10,292 nt of DNA from Cerioporus squamosus (taxonomy: Eukaryota; Basidiomycota; Agaricomycetes; Polyporales; Polyporaceae). The stretch's first letter is position 1; each line of letters starts with the position of its first letter. Location: positions 1 to 10,292 of the forward strand of contig JABYQS010000976.1 in NCBI GenBank assembly GCA_022592435.1. Reading direction: 5' to 3'. Shown here one piece after another: positions 1 to 8,704 of this stretch. The notes below the pieces were generated by a model. That model was not told the DNA's origin, made no database searches, and worked only from the letters and a program-made list of their open reading frames with translations. Made by a program: the position numbers and the translations under genes.

Positions 1-695
1 GCGTTCCAGGGGTAGGCAACCAACGCCCAGACGGCTCGTTCCAGGACATCGTCTTTGTGGTCGAGGAGGTCCCGCATCCGCGCTACACGCGCTCAGGAAA
101 CGACATAGTTCTTCCTGTGCGTGTTCCCTGGCTAGATTCGCACAGCCGCCGTCCGTACCCTTCGCCCGACACCGACGAAGATGACGACAGCGTCTCGGTA
201 GACGAAGAGGCAGCCGTGTGGTGGAGGGGCGGTACCGGTTTGGCTTCGGACGGATGCGACACCACGGACACGAGCACGAAGGCGAACTAGCCTGAGACGA
301 CGAAGTGTACGTGATGGGCCTCGACGGCGAGGAATCACCCTCCCCATCCCACGGACGCTGGTCGAGGCCGCGGACGGAACACGGATCTTCGGTGCGGGAT
401 GCCTATTCGCAAGAACGCAAGGTCGTGGGGAAGGGTGACTTGGTCATACGGTGAGTCTGTCTGCCCTTCGCGCCTCGCTTTTCCCCGCACCCCTCATCGT
501 GTCTTCGCCCCGATTCGGAGCGTTTCACGTTCGCTTCCTCTTTTTGCTTCTTCTCGTGTTGTTTCCCGTGGGGTGGGCGATAGACTGACGTCCCCGCGCT
601 ACAGATGGGACTTCGTCTTCCCGGAGTCCGACAAGCTGCAGACGTCACGTTGGCAGACCCTGAAGAACGCCATGCACCTCCGCTTCCAGGTGTAA
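1..695 (+). CDS. DnaJ (Hsp40) type II co-chaperone, C-terminal part, cut by the left edge
   Basis: This is the substrate-binding C-terminal half of a class II J-protein (Sis1/DNAJB-like), which in the family delivers clients to Hsp70 in the cytosol or nucleus. The first exon reads FQDIVFVVEEVPHPRYTRSG and DIVLPVRVPW, the end of CTD-I and start of CTD-II, then an acidic loop, then VYVMGLDGEE, TLPIPRTLVEAADGTRIFGAG, MPIRKN and GKGDLVIR. The intron is 451-604 (GTGAGT..ACAG, with CTGAC before the acceptor). The last exon, 605-695, gives WDFVFPESDKLQTSRWQTLK and ends in TAA. The J-domain and Gly-rich region would lie left of the window. The exon 1 frame is broken. It changes somewhere between about 190 and 300, with stops in two frames at 288-290 and 293-295. 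It then loses single bases near 332-336, 396-399 and 416-418. The product call is firm from motif order; whether the gene is intact is not. Confidence 0.88.
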
Positions 696-1455
696 CATCA
701 AGTCCCCCAGCCTGACCTGCATCGTGGCTCGGTTGCCACGCCGCCGTCTAGAGTCCGGACGGCGTTCCCTACATATCCTCATGTCTATTCGCGCCGTGTC
801 CGGTGCCCTCTATGTGACAACCACAACATACAGTCATGCCTTCCGCCGCCGCCATTATGAACAGCGATTTCCGGATACAGCCAAAATGTAACATAATCGT
901 ATGTACCATGACCACCTTCCTGACTGGATCTTGAATGGACGACCTGCGGCACGGTGTCTCTTCCGCCTCGTCATCTTTTCTTTCCCTTCCATCGTTCCCT
1001 CACTTCTTGGCTGTCCTTTCCGTATGTACTATTGGGCGCATTTTCTTCTGCCGCATCTCTTCTCTTCGTCTCTTCTTGCCTAAGGACCTTGTAGGTAGCA
1101 CCACCATCACCTGTACTTCTTTGCATAGCGTCACCTTCCGACTTCTCCTGATCACGATCCACCATGTACCATAAGTCGTATGCGTGTTCACCACCTCCCC
1201 AGCCTCGTGCGCCCTTCTGAGTGTTGTCCCGTGTTGTCCCGTCCTTACGTTCGGTATTCCCATTCTTTTTCTCTTGGCATCTGAAAGCGGGCAAACTCAG
1301 CCTCCGCTGTTCTGATGTGGTGGCGCAAAATCCACTCGGTCAGTATCTCTAAACAATAATTGATGGTGGTAGAGCGCGGAAGGAGATGCGATACCTGCTT
1401 CCGTTCCATTTGAACGAGACATGGTAGGTCGCCCGCAGTGGTTTGAAAGGGCGAC
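696..1455. other. Flank between the DnaJ gene and the tRNA, no gene recognised
   Basis: This stretch holds the 3' flank of the DnaJ gene and the far side of the tRNA. A small hairpin (7-bp stem 742-748 with 758-764, 9-nt loop) lies 47 nt past the DnaJ stop. A 10-bp unit gtgttgtccc is directly duplicated at 1221-1240. The + strand is pyrimidine-rich around 960-1260. Open frames here are short, overlap on both strands and resemble nothing I know. I see no canonical AATAAA just after the DnaJ stop. Confidence 0.5.
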
Positions 1456-1460
1456 AAAAA
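1456..1460 (-). terminator. RNA polymerase III T5 terminator of the tRNA-Asp gene
   Basis: On the minus strand a run of five T lies 16 nt past the tRNA 3' end, which is the standard Pol III stop signal. Confidence 0.8.
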
Positions 1461-1476
1461 GCTAGGGCCTTGTTCC

Positions 1477-1569
1477 CTCTCTGTCGGGGAGTCGAACCCC
1501 GCTTTCGCGCGACCTCGAAACAAGAGGCGAAATGACAGGCGCGTGTACTAACCGATATACTAACAGAGA
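1477..1569 (-). tRNA. tRNA-Asp: tRNA-Asp (anticodon GUC) with a 21-nt intron
   Basis: Read on the minus strand, all arms fold. The acceptor TCTCTGT pairs with ACAGAGA (7 bp). The D stem GTAT pairs with GTAC around a loop ATCGGTTA. The anticodon stem CGCGC pairs with GCGCG. The T arm is CGGGG-TTCGACT-CCCCG. The discriminator base is G at 1477, as expected for tRNA-Asp. The anticodon GTC sits at 1534-1536 in the loop C-T-GTC-A. An intron at 1512-1532 follows position 37, the canonical site; within it CCTC pairs with GAGG. Removing it leaves 72 nt, the usual length. Internal promoter boxes are present (B box GGTTCGACTCC, A box overlapping the D arm), CCA is not encoded, and the 5' flank is AT-rich (1570-1610), as is common for Pol III genes. 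No mismatch suggests a pseudogene. Confidence 0.96.
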
Positions 1570-2860
1570 CATATTGGTATAACAATTATTACCATATATA
1601 TGCTGTAGTCTTAGGTTCGCGACGGAAGCGAGCCGAGTCGACCGTACCTCGACAATACTTATACAGTAGTCATCTGCAGAGTAGATCTATATTGACTGTG
1701 TGACACCTACATCGACCCTGCACATACTACATGCCAAAGTCACTCGCCGAACGAACCCGACGGGGAGCGGAAGATACCGCAGCCTGAAGCGAAGCCCACA
1801 CCAACTACAACCACTTAAACACCATCTCTGCTGCTGCTGCGAGCAGAGCGTTACAGCGGACCGGTACCGCGTCAGGACCACAACCACCCCGGGATCCGAA
1901 GAACCCACCCGGACTCTCGAAGTGTCACCCCGGAGCCTCGTAGCATCAGCGTCTTATGTCTTTTGAGAGTTAAGGACACAGTGCAGGCCACATACCGATA
2001 CCGAGTCCCGGCACCGCTACAACCACCGGCTGCATCTCCCGTCACGCCCTGTGATCCTGGACGTCGTCGACTCGTCCACAGAAGCCTCAAGGCGACCAGC
2101 TCTGGAACGCCGGGATGGGGCGTCGTTGGATTGATTGCACAGGCTGAACTGTAGGAGATGGGGAAGACGCACTCGGAGAACGCAAGGCACACGATGCGTG
2201 TGTCTCTCGTTGGTGTTCCGTGGCTGACGGGTGGACCGATACAAGTACGTCTGTACGTGTGCAAGACGAGAGGACCAGCTCCAGGTACGGGACGGACGTC
2301 GCTGCCATGCTTAGGCACATCATCGGTGGACGGACGTGCACCGACGAGGAGGTTCTGGCTGTCGCCGCCGCAGCCACCACTCGTCGCCGACGCCGTCCTT
2401 CTCCAGGAGGACATGGGGCTTGCAGCCCACGTCACGGCCTGGATCCGCAGGAGGCACACAAGCTTGCGCTGATCCTGGGCTGCGCCTGCAAGCATCTATC
2501 GGTCAGAGAGCGGCAAACGACAGCAAGGCGGATAACACAATGGTCTAACTCTTGCTCACGCGGCGACAGAACCTCCGCTCCCAACCGGACACGATGCGGA
2601 CATTTGACGGTGGAGTCATGCGTGGGCCCGCACCCAGCTTCACCTTTGCGACGGTACGAACGGCTTGCTGACACGCTGGCCCACGAGTTGGGCGTCGAGA
2701 GCGTCCGCTGGACACGGACATGGAGAGGCACAGTATCGTATCAAGCACCGCGCTCCATGAGCGCAAACCTTGAGGAGTATTCTCCATTTGCATTGAAACT
2801 TGAGCGGGGTGCATTGGCCGGCTAGAGACGGGCAGGTCTGACAACGGTCTTCGTGCCGAT
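1570..2860. other. Region without a recognised gene (left part of the 4-kb gap)
   Basis: The first 120 bases are AT-rich flank of the tRNA. Beyond that, long open frames run on both strands over the same bases (minus 1872-2495, 207 residues; plus 2220-2825, 201 residues). Their translations are rich in Arg, Ser and Pro with no domain or motif I recognise and no convincing splice sites. Overlapping antisense frames of this kind are expected by chance in GC-rich DNA. A real gene hidden by frame errors cannot be excluded, since such errors occur in both neighbouring genes. Confidence 0.45.
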
Positions 2861-4070
2861 GTCTACCCTGAAGTGACGGACGGACGTGTGCGGGAATGAT
2901 TGAGCATGGGAGGAACGATGGTCGAGAGGTCGCGGCCCATCCCAGCAAGGTTCACCAAGGGACTGCAGAGGACAGTAAGGATGTAGCCAGCATGTAACAG
3001 GTAGCCACTGTACGATGAAAGGGTTGCAGCGCGTGTGGACCCTGCGGGAAATCCATCGAGGACCAGGGCGAGAGGTGTCCAGCCGGCGCGCCCAGGCAGA
3101 TGGAGAACCCGCGTCGTGAGAGGTACGTCAGCGCCGGGGAAGCCACAAGGCCACGGCGCAGCTGCAATGTTGCGTTCGCAAACTCCGTTGGGAAGGAGGA
3201 ACCGCGGCCTCCAGTCCGACGTCCTCGCGCGCTGACACTCTGACAGTGACAGCCCTTCTGCCACTGTGGGTGTGGATGTGGCGCGCGCTCGAGGTGATGA
3301 GCGGCAACGATCATGGCTGGCGGTGGGCGGCGCTCGCACTCGGTGACCGCGTCGCCGCCGTAGGCTGGGAGTCGTGACAGATGAGAATGTCAGGTTGAGG
3401 GTGTCGTCAGGAAAGCCCGGTGATGGCAAGTATCCAGGCGCATATCGGTCCGATGCGGTCATCTTGGGGTGTGAAGTGAGCTTGAGGAAGGGCAAGGGCA
3501 GGAGATTCAATGCAAGTCTAGGGGCCTGGATGGATAGAATTCGAGAGCGCGTTCGTTCAGCGGTGGGTGGGCGCGACAGAAGCTTGGATAGAGTTCCGCA
3601 AGGGAACAGCCCTACATGCATTGTCTCTCAGCGCGCAGAAGCACAAGGCATGGGACAAGGAACGCACCGTGGACCATGATGCATGAGGGCCTGACACCCG
3701 AGGCGACGCGTACGAGGGCAAGCATACGGAGGTACCGCAGGGATTTCACATCGTGCAGGCGGGATGCTGGGATGGGCGCAGCGTCGACGCTCGAGTCGCA
3801 GAAGGACGGGGAGGAAGTCGAGAAGTGGATGTACGGAATTAGGCAGATGGGCGGGCAGCGCGCACGCACCAGGGCGGCGAGGCTAAGCAGATCATGCCCG
3901 GCTGAGCGCGGTCCTCGTTCTCATAAGTACGGGCACTCACCGGGGTGCGGAGAGTTTCCTCTGCTGAACCCACATTCCTCCCTTCTTCTGCGCCCAGCGT
4001 GCACGGGAAGCACGAAGCGGTAAACACGCCGGGCGAGGAGACGGAGGAGGACACGGTGCGGAGGCAATGT
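2861..4070. other. Region without a recognised gene, purine-rich on the + strand
   Basis: The + strand is enriched in purines, roughly 60 percent in the 60-base lines I counted between about 3480 and 3900, so the minus strand is pyrimidine-rich. The largest open frames are minus 2863-3621 (252 residues) and plus 3616-4023 (135 residues). Neither shows a domain, signal peptide or repeat that I recognise. A donor-like GGTGAGTG occurs on the minus strand near 3940, but I could not pair it with a coding exon. Confidence 0.45.
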
Positions 4071-4120
4071 CGTCCTCCTTTGACCTCCAGAGTCTATCAC
4101 CGATTGCCGGTCTGGCGCCC

Positions 4121-4210
4121 GTCTCCCATTGGCCCCTCCATATGCCGGCCCACCGGTAAATAGCGATCTCTATACTCGCCTCCTCCCATCCTCCCCCATC
4201 TTCCCCCGCG
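4121..4210 (+). promoter_or_regulatory. Candidate promoter: inverted CCAAT, TATA-like box, CT-rich tract
   Basis: ATTGG (CCAAT on the other strand) at 4128-4132 is followed by TAAATAG at 4157-4163 and then a long C/T-rich run from about 4168 to 4260. This order is typical of fungal Pol II promoters firing rightward. No convincing reading frame follows: the first ATG, near 4279, opens only about 21 codons. The call rests on composition and order alone. Confidence 0.25.
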
Positions 4211-4719
4211 CTCTCTCGACCATCCTCACCTGCGAACTCCTGCTTTCTGCCCCGCAAAGTCCATCGAAAGCTGTCACGATGCGCGCATATATCCACCTCT
4301 GGATCACCTCTCGCGGCGAAGACCACTCAATGGACCCCCACTAGCCGCTATGATGAGAACTCTCGTTAAACTGCGGCGTGAACCCCATGCTGATCACCAC
4401 ATACCGTTCATGCCACCAACTCGCCATTTCTCCGCCATCGTCATCCCGCAGTGCCCGGTGCACCTGCGCGAACCAGTCTCGAAGTCTCGACGCCGTCCGG
4501 ACTGCAGACCCTCTCCTCCTCCCTGGTCTCCACGCCTCAGCTGCGCTGCCGCCCAGCAGCGGGTGAGCGCATCAACCAGCCCACACGCGTCTCCTCGCGT
4601 AGCTTATCACTGATCCGCGCCCACGAGTGGACGCCCATTCTGCACTCCGCCCATGGACACCCAGTTTCACGATGCGGTTCTTGTCCCAACGCCCGCAACG
4701 ACGGTCACGCACGCACGCA

Positions 4720-4725
4720 TATAAG
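4720..4725 (+). promoter_or_regulatory. Candidate TATA box (TATAAG)
   Basis: TATAAG is followed by a CT-rich stretch (4750-4783) and an ATG at 4788, a spacing of about 63 nt that suits a fungal core promoter. It supports the small frame at 4788-4964 if that is real. Confidence 0.25.
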
Positions 4726-4787
4726 CCATCACTAGCGTGAGTACCAGTGAATTTCCTTCTCCTCCCAGTTCCCTTCTCCTCGCGCAC

Positions 4788-4964
4788 ATGTCGACCCCCT
4801 CGCTAGAGCCTAGGCTGACCTCCGTTCCGCCACTCCACACAGTTCCGATATTCAAAGTCATGATCAAAGTAGCCTCCTCCAGCCGCCGCCACCATCGTGA
4901 AGCGGTTATGCCTCTGTGCCTTCTTCTTCTAGCTGTGTACTTCAGGTCTCAGACTGCCCTCTAG
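4788..4964 (+). CDS. Possible small ORF, 58 residues, no recognised family
   Basis: The frame starts at ATG 4788 behind a TATAAG and CT tract and ends in TAG. I do not recognise the product. The N-terminal half is Pro/Ser/Thr-rich, followed by a basic patch (SSRRHHRE, residues 31-38) and a short hydrophobic stretch (VMPLCLLLLAVYF, residues 40-52) near the C-terminus. It has no CaaX end, so it is not a typical mating pheromone precursor. Length and composition allow it to be chance; the promoter-like context is the only reason to list it. Confidence 0.15.
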   Translation: MSTPSLEPRLTSVPPLHTVPIFKVMIKVASSSRRHHREAVMPLCLLLLAVYFRSQTAL

Positions 4965-5099
4965 GCATTCCCGCTTCTGCCTACCGGCTGCTACTGCTCG
5001 CTTCATAACCATACGCGCCGCGCTGGGCTTCTACTCACCCTCTGCTCGTCGATGTCGTCATAGCCGTCCCCTGCGCCAGACTACTCTCGAGCGCCCTTC

Positions 5100-5564
5100 T
5101 CTTGACGCTGCACACTGTCGCGCAACGGCAAACACAAACCCTGGAAAGATACAAGGCACGTAAAATTCCTAATATATGTATGCTATATCGACATACGAAG
5201 ACAGAGAGAGAGGAGCTAATCAGACATTACATAGGTTCGCGACCATATACGACTCCGCGAGCCCCGGGTAGCCGGGGCACCTCTACCTGTCGGGGTATAG
5301 GACGGGAGCGGAGCAGAGCATGAGAGAGGACGGAGGACGAAAGAGACCGAGGCGGATTAGGATGGGGGCTGGATATCGATATAGGTATGTTGCTTCCGTC
5401 GGAAACCTCATGAATGACATATACAGCGTCGTGAAGACCAGAGCAGAGGTGGAGCAGAGAGTCCGGGACCGGACGGGAGGAGTGCGGGGAACGGTGGTGA
5501 GGGAAAACGGAGAGCGAGGTGAGAGGCGGGGATGGGAGGGGGAGGGACGGGGACGGCACCCGGG
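5100..5564. other. 3' flank of the transcription factor gene
   Basis: Transcription of the regulator gene runs leftward into this stretch. It contains an AT-richer patch (5160-5250), a short GC hairpin near 5262-5277 (CCCCGG/CCGGGG around GTAG) and a purine-rich + strand from 5300 to 5560. I see no clear AATAAA on the minus strand and no separate gene. Confidence 0.45.
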
Positions 5565-8500
5565 TCATACGAGGAGGAGGCTCGCCCACTGCATGCGGAG
5601 GCACGCGCGCCAGTCCGGGAAGACGGGGTGCTCGCCGGGGCGCGTCATGCGCATGATGCTCACGCGCGAGTTCCAGACGTCCTCCATCATCGTCCTGCGC
5701 GAGGAGGATGTTGCCCATCGTCGCGTCCTGCATGAACAGCCGGTGCTTGATCACCTCGCGCACCATCTGGTTGTCGGTCATGCACCCGGCGAGGTAGAGT
5801 GGGAACACGAGCGTGCGGTCGTAGTTCGACGGCGGCAGCTCGTTGAGCAGCTTTAGCATCTGGTCGACGCTGTTCATGATCTCAGGCACACCTGTGGAGG
5901 CTGGGTCAGCGGATGGCAACCATCGGACCGAGGTGAGTGCGCCGTACCTGGTACAGACTCGCTGAGGACGGTGTGCAGATACAGCACGGCAGCCTCGCGG
6001 AACATCTCGCCAATAATGTGCTTCTTGTTGTCTACTGGCGACATAGCGACCTCGACCCCGCCGACATCCCCGGCTGCGGCGACGACATGGGCACCGCGAG
6101 CCCCGCGGGCGTCATATCCAGCCCGCCCCCAAGGGACGACGACGACTGTCCTGCGTGACCGCCAAAGTCGTCGCCGTCGATGCGCTTCCCCGTCGCGCGC
6201 TCCCCGCAGCTCCTTCTCGATCGCGTCCCCGCGCCGGATGAGCTCGCGCACGCTCAGGCTGCCGCTCCGCAGCTCCGACGTCTTCCAGTTCGCGAGCGCG
6301 GACACCTCGGCGATCGCGAGGAGCGCTTCGTCGGGCACCCGGAGAGCGTGTCCATGCGCAGCTCGGAGTGCTGCCCGCCTGCGCCGGCGGGGTTCGCGTT
6401 CGTCGCCAGAAGCCTGCGCCGCCTCCGAAGAGGCGCTTGTACAGCGACAGGTAACGCGGCGGCTGCATGAGCGTGATGCTCGCAAAGATGTCGACATACT
6501 GCAGGTAGGTACACACGGAATATCATCAGCGCCCGCAATGGTTGCAATACAGAAGGAAGGAACACCACGCGACCATGCGTGAAGAGAAGAGAGACGCACC
6601 ATTGTTGCCTTGGCCGCGAACCGGCCTGCGGGCGACATGTTGAGGAGCGTGAGCTTCGGGTTCTCCTCGTTGTAGATGCCCGTCTGCGAGAGCCACTCGC
6701 AGGCGTACTCGAGCGGCGCGGCCCAGTCCGTCGAGCCGCCGCCGAGCATCGAGTACGCGATGAGCTGCACGGCCGCGACGGCGTCCGAGTCCTGAAACTG
6801 GCCCGTGCCGTTCGTCTGCGGGGCGTGCATGAGCCGGTAGAGCGCGCGGTTGTAGAACTGCCGTGGCGGCGCGGTCTCGCTGTCGGGTCCTCGAGGATTG
6901 GGGTCGCGCTCTGTGCCATGCGTGCCCGCGCGTGGTGCAGAGCGGCGAGGGCGCACAGGGAGAGTGCGACGGCCCCGTCTGGCTCTGCTTGCACGATCTG
7001 TGAAGAGACAGCGTGAGGTCAGCGATCAAGTTCGATTGCAGAGTACGTCAAGGATGCGGGGAGAAAGGGGACGATCTCGCGGCTCGCAGAAGCATCGGGG
7101 ATCAAGCGGACGCGTTCTCTCCTCGATGCCTGTCTGACACCGGGGAGAACAACGACGGTGCGTGGCTCGTCGGCTCTTTGCGAATGAATGCCGTGCTCAC
7201 GCCCGTGATGTAACAGGTGGTACGCGTTGCGTGCAGTCTAACAACACTCACAGGCAAGAAAATATTCGTCAGCGAATCCCCGGCGAATACGTATTGCAAC
7301 TCTCGGACATATTTGAAGTAATACGAGATGTACTCGTCCTGGCGGATCGAGGGCGGCGGTATAGCTGGTGTTCGGGGTGCTGGTGGCGGCATCGACATGG
7401 GCATGCCCTGGCTCGACAGTCCAAACCCAGCGGAGTAAGGTAGCTCTTCGTTTCCGGACATGGAGAGCGGTGGCGAGGGGAATCCGTACATGGAGTCGGG
7501 GAGGCTTGCGCTGGAGGGGTTGTGCAGGAGGGACGTCATGGGAGGCACCTGGTGGCGGGAGGAGGAGGCGGCGGAGATGTTATGCGACCAGTCGGAGTCT
7601 GCGAGAAGCTCGGTCAGCACTGACAAATTCCGACAAAGTTGACGACGTCTTCCGCAGCCGGCTTCGGGCACGCGGTCGAGCAGCAGGGCGAAGAGAGAAG
7701 ACAGACACGTAGCGAACACAGACGCAGTCGCGGACGAGGTGGGGTGGGGGACTTACCGGGTATGGCGTTGGCGAGCCCGGGGAGGTGGTATGGCGCGCCG
7801 GGCATGTAGCCGGCGTCGCGTCGGTGGTAGGTCTCGCGCGCACTCATGCTGCGGCGGAGAGACGTCTGGGGGCCGGGGCCGGCGACGCCTGGGGTCGGGG
7901 GCTGGGAGGACGCGAGGCCGGTGGAGTGCCAGGGCTGGCGGGGCTGGCCGCGTATAAGGCCCATGCGGGAGAGCTGCTCTTTGATGCTGGCCTTGTATGC
8001 GGCAACTTTCTCCTTGTCCTGTGCAGGGGCGAAGCCGCAATTCGAAATCAGGCCCGATGGGGGATGATATCACGGTCGCGATGACGAGGACGGTCAGATT
8101 GCGGCCGGGACGCGAGAGCCAATCGACCAGGGCAGGGAACAGAACAGGGGGACACAGGACGCCAGCAAGCAGACCAACGCGGGGAGAAGGGGGAGATGGG
8201 GGACGCGATGAGCACTGTCTTCGGTGGTGGCGCAACATGGCAATGAGATAGACGCACCCGCATCCAGTCGGGCCGCTTGGGCCCCCATCCGAGGCACTTT
8301 ATGCGGAGGCGGAGACAGGTCTTGCAGGAGTCGCCTTCGCGTTCTTCGTCGCATTTCTGGGGAGAGGGGGAGGGGAGGGGTAAGCGTGTGCGCGACGGGA
8401 AGGTGATGCTGGGATCACGTCGAGACGGACGACTGCGGGATGATGCTCACCTTGCGTCGGACGCGGCACGTCCTGCGGGTTCGGGCAGGGCGGGGCGAAG

Positions 8501-8651
8501 AGCGGGACGTGAGCACAGGCAGGGGCACGAGAAGCGGGGGAGAGACAGAGAAGGAAGGGAAGGGAAAGGAAGGGAAGGGAGGGAAGGAGAGGAGAGACGC
8601 GTACCAGCAGCCGCCTTTTCCGGCCGAGGAGGAGCGCGTGAGGTCAGTCAT
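5565..8651 (-). CDS. Zn(II)2Cys6 zinc-cluster transcription factor with Fungal_trans_2-type domain
   Basis: A nuclear DNA-binding regulator, target unknown. Exons on the minus strand: 8605-8651, 8451-8472, 8258-8356, 7757-8018, 7252-7598, 6600-6997, 5948-6498, 5565-5891; all introns are GT..AG. The zinc cluster has Cys at residues 15, 18, 25, 34, 37 and 44 (spacing 2-6-8-2-6), with CWTCRVRRKKCDE and CKTCLRLRIKC, then GWGPKRPDWMR. Residues about 85-225 are Pro/Ser-rich linker. From YISYYFKYVRELQYVFAGDS to the end is the helical C-terminal domain (SLTNIF, LSLCALAALH, DWAAPLEYACEWLSQTGIY, MSPAGRFAAKATM, YVDIFASITLMQPPRYLSLY, IIGEMFREAAVLYLHTVLSE, PVFPDWRACLRMQW, LLLV stop). Six frame slips occur: about 6870-6930, 6405, 6338-6340, 6202-6205, 6052-6060 and 5700-5709. 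Four need one added base and two need one removed. After correction all splice phases fit and the product is about 684 residues, within the usual range. ATG 8651 is the nearest in-frame start, with G at -3; a longer N-terminus is possible. The regulon cannot be read from context. Confidence 0.92.
8547..8597 (+). repeat. 51-nt uninterrupted homopurine tract in intron 1 of the regulator gene
   Basis: The + strand has 51 consecutive purines built on GGAAG/GGGAA-like units (AAGGAAGGGAAGGGAAAGG and so on). In the transcript it is a pure pyrimidine run starting a few bases after the 5' splice site of the 132-nt first intron (8473-8604). It is a low-complexity tract able in principle to form triplex DNA and prone to length change. 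It may also serve as a polypyrimidine element for splicing of the short exon that follows. Confidence 0.85.
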
Positions 8652-8704
8652 TGCGCGTGTCGGGGTGCTTCGTGAGCTTCTGTCGCGAGGGGAGTCGCGG
8701 TCAT
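8648..8704 (-). promoter_or_regulatory. Possible upstream ORF overlapping the regulator start codon
   Basis: An 18-codon frame (MTATPLATEAHEAPRHAQ) ends in a TGA that overlaps the regulator's ATG as ATGA (8651-8648). If the leader is transcribed, this is a termination-reinitiation arrangement. The same frame is open further up to an ATG at 8917 and is Pro-rich. Given the single-base losses elsewhere in this gene, it could instead be its true N-terminus, joined by one missing base at the junction. Confidence 0.3.

Larger units (their letters stand above)
4071..5099. other. Region without a firm gene, pyrimidine-rich on the + strand
   Basis: From about 4080 the + strand becomes strongly C/T-rich, with purines near 30 percent in lines such as 4141-4260. 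It carries CT runs of the type that precede fungal transcription starts, and two promoter-like elements described separately. Open frames on the + strand are short (up to 87-94 residues) and not recognisable. It may be promoter, untranslated leader or noncoding RNA, or hold a gene masked by frame errors. Confidence 0.4.

Noticed and set aside
1991..2005. Similarity between ataccgataccg here and tatcgatataggtatg near 5373
   Set aside because: Short, simple, imperfect and on opposite strands; too weak to call a dispersed repeat.
1872..2825. Two long overlapping antisense frames (minus 207 residues, plus 201 residues)
   Set aside because: They occupy the same bases on opposite strands, have no recognisable motif and are rich in Arg/Ser/Pro/Thr, as chance frames in GC-rich DNA usually are.
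2863..3621. 252-residue minus frame
   Set aside because: The longest frame in the gap, but its translation has no domain, signal peptide or splice context I recognise and other frames are open across it. Not supported as a gene.
4788..4964. Mating pheromone precursor
   Set aside because: The length and promoter context prompted the idea, but the C-terminus lacks a CaaX motif and there is no STE3-type receptor gene nearby.
5262..5277. GC hairpin as a bacterial-type terminator
   Set aside because: The window is eukaryotic, and the hairpin is short with no T run after it.
5227..5560. C-terminal extension of the regulator's open frame past 5700, down to 5227
   Set aside because: The uncorrected frame continues as Arg/Pro/Ser-rich sequence. 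The conserved ending lies in the neighbouring frame and stops at 5565, so the extension is a product of the frame slip.
5971..6582. 203-residue + strand frame opposite regulator exon 7, and similar + frames at 6579-7016
   Set aside because: Antisense shadows of the GC-rich conserved exons, with Arg/Ser/Ala-rich composition and no motif.
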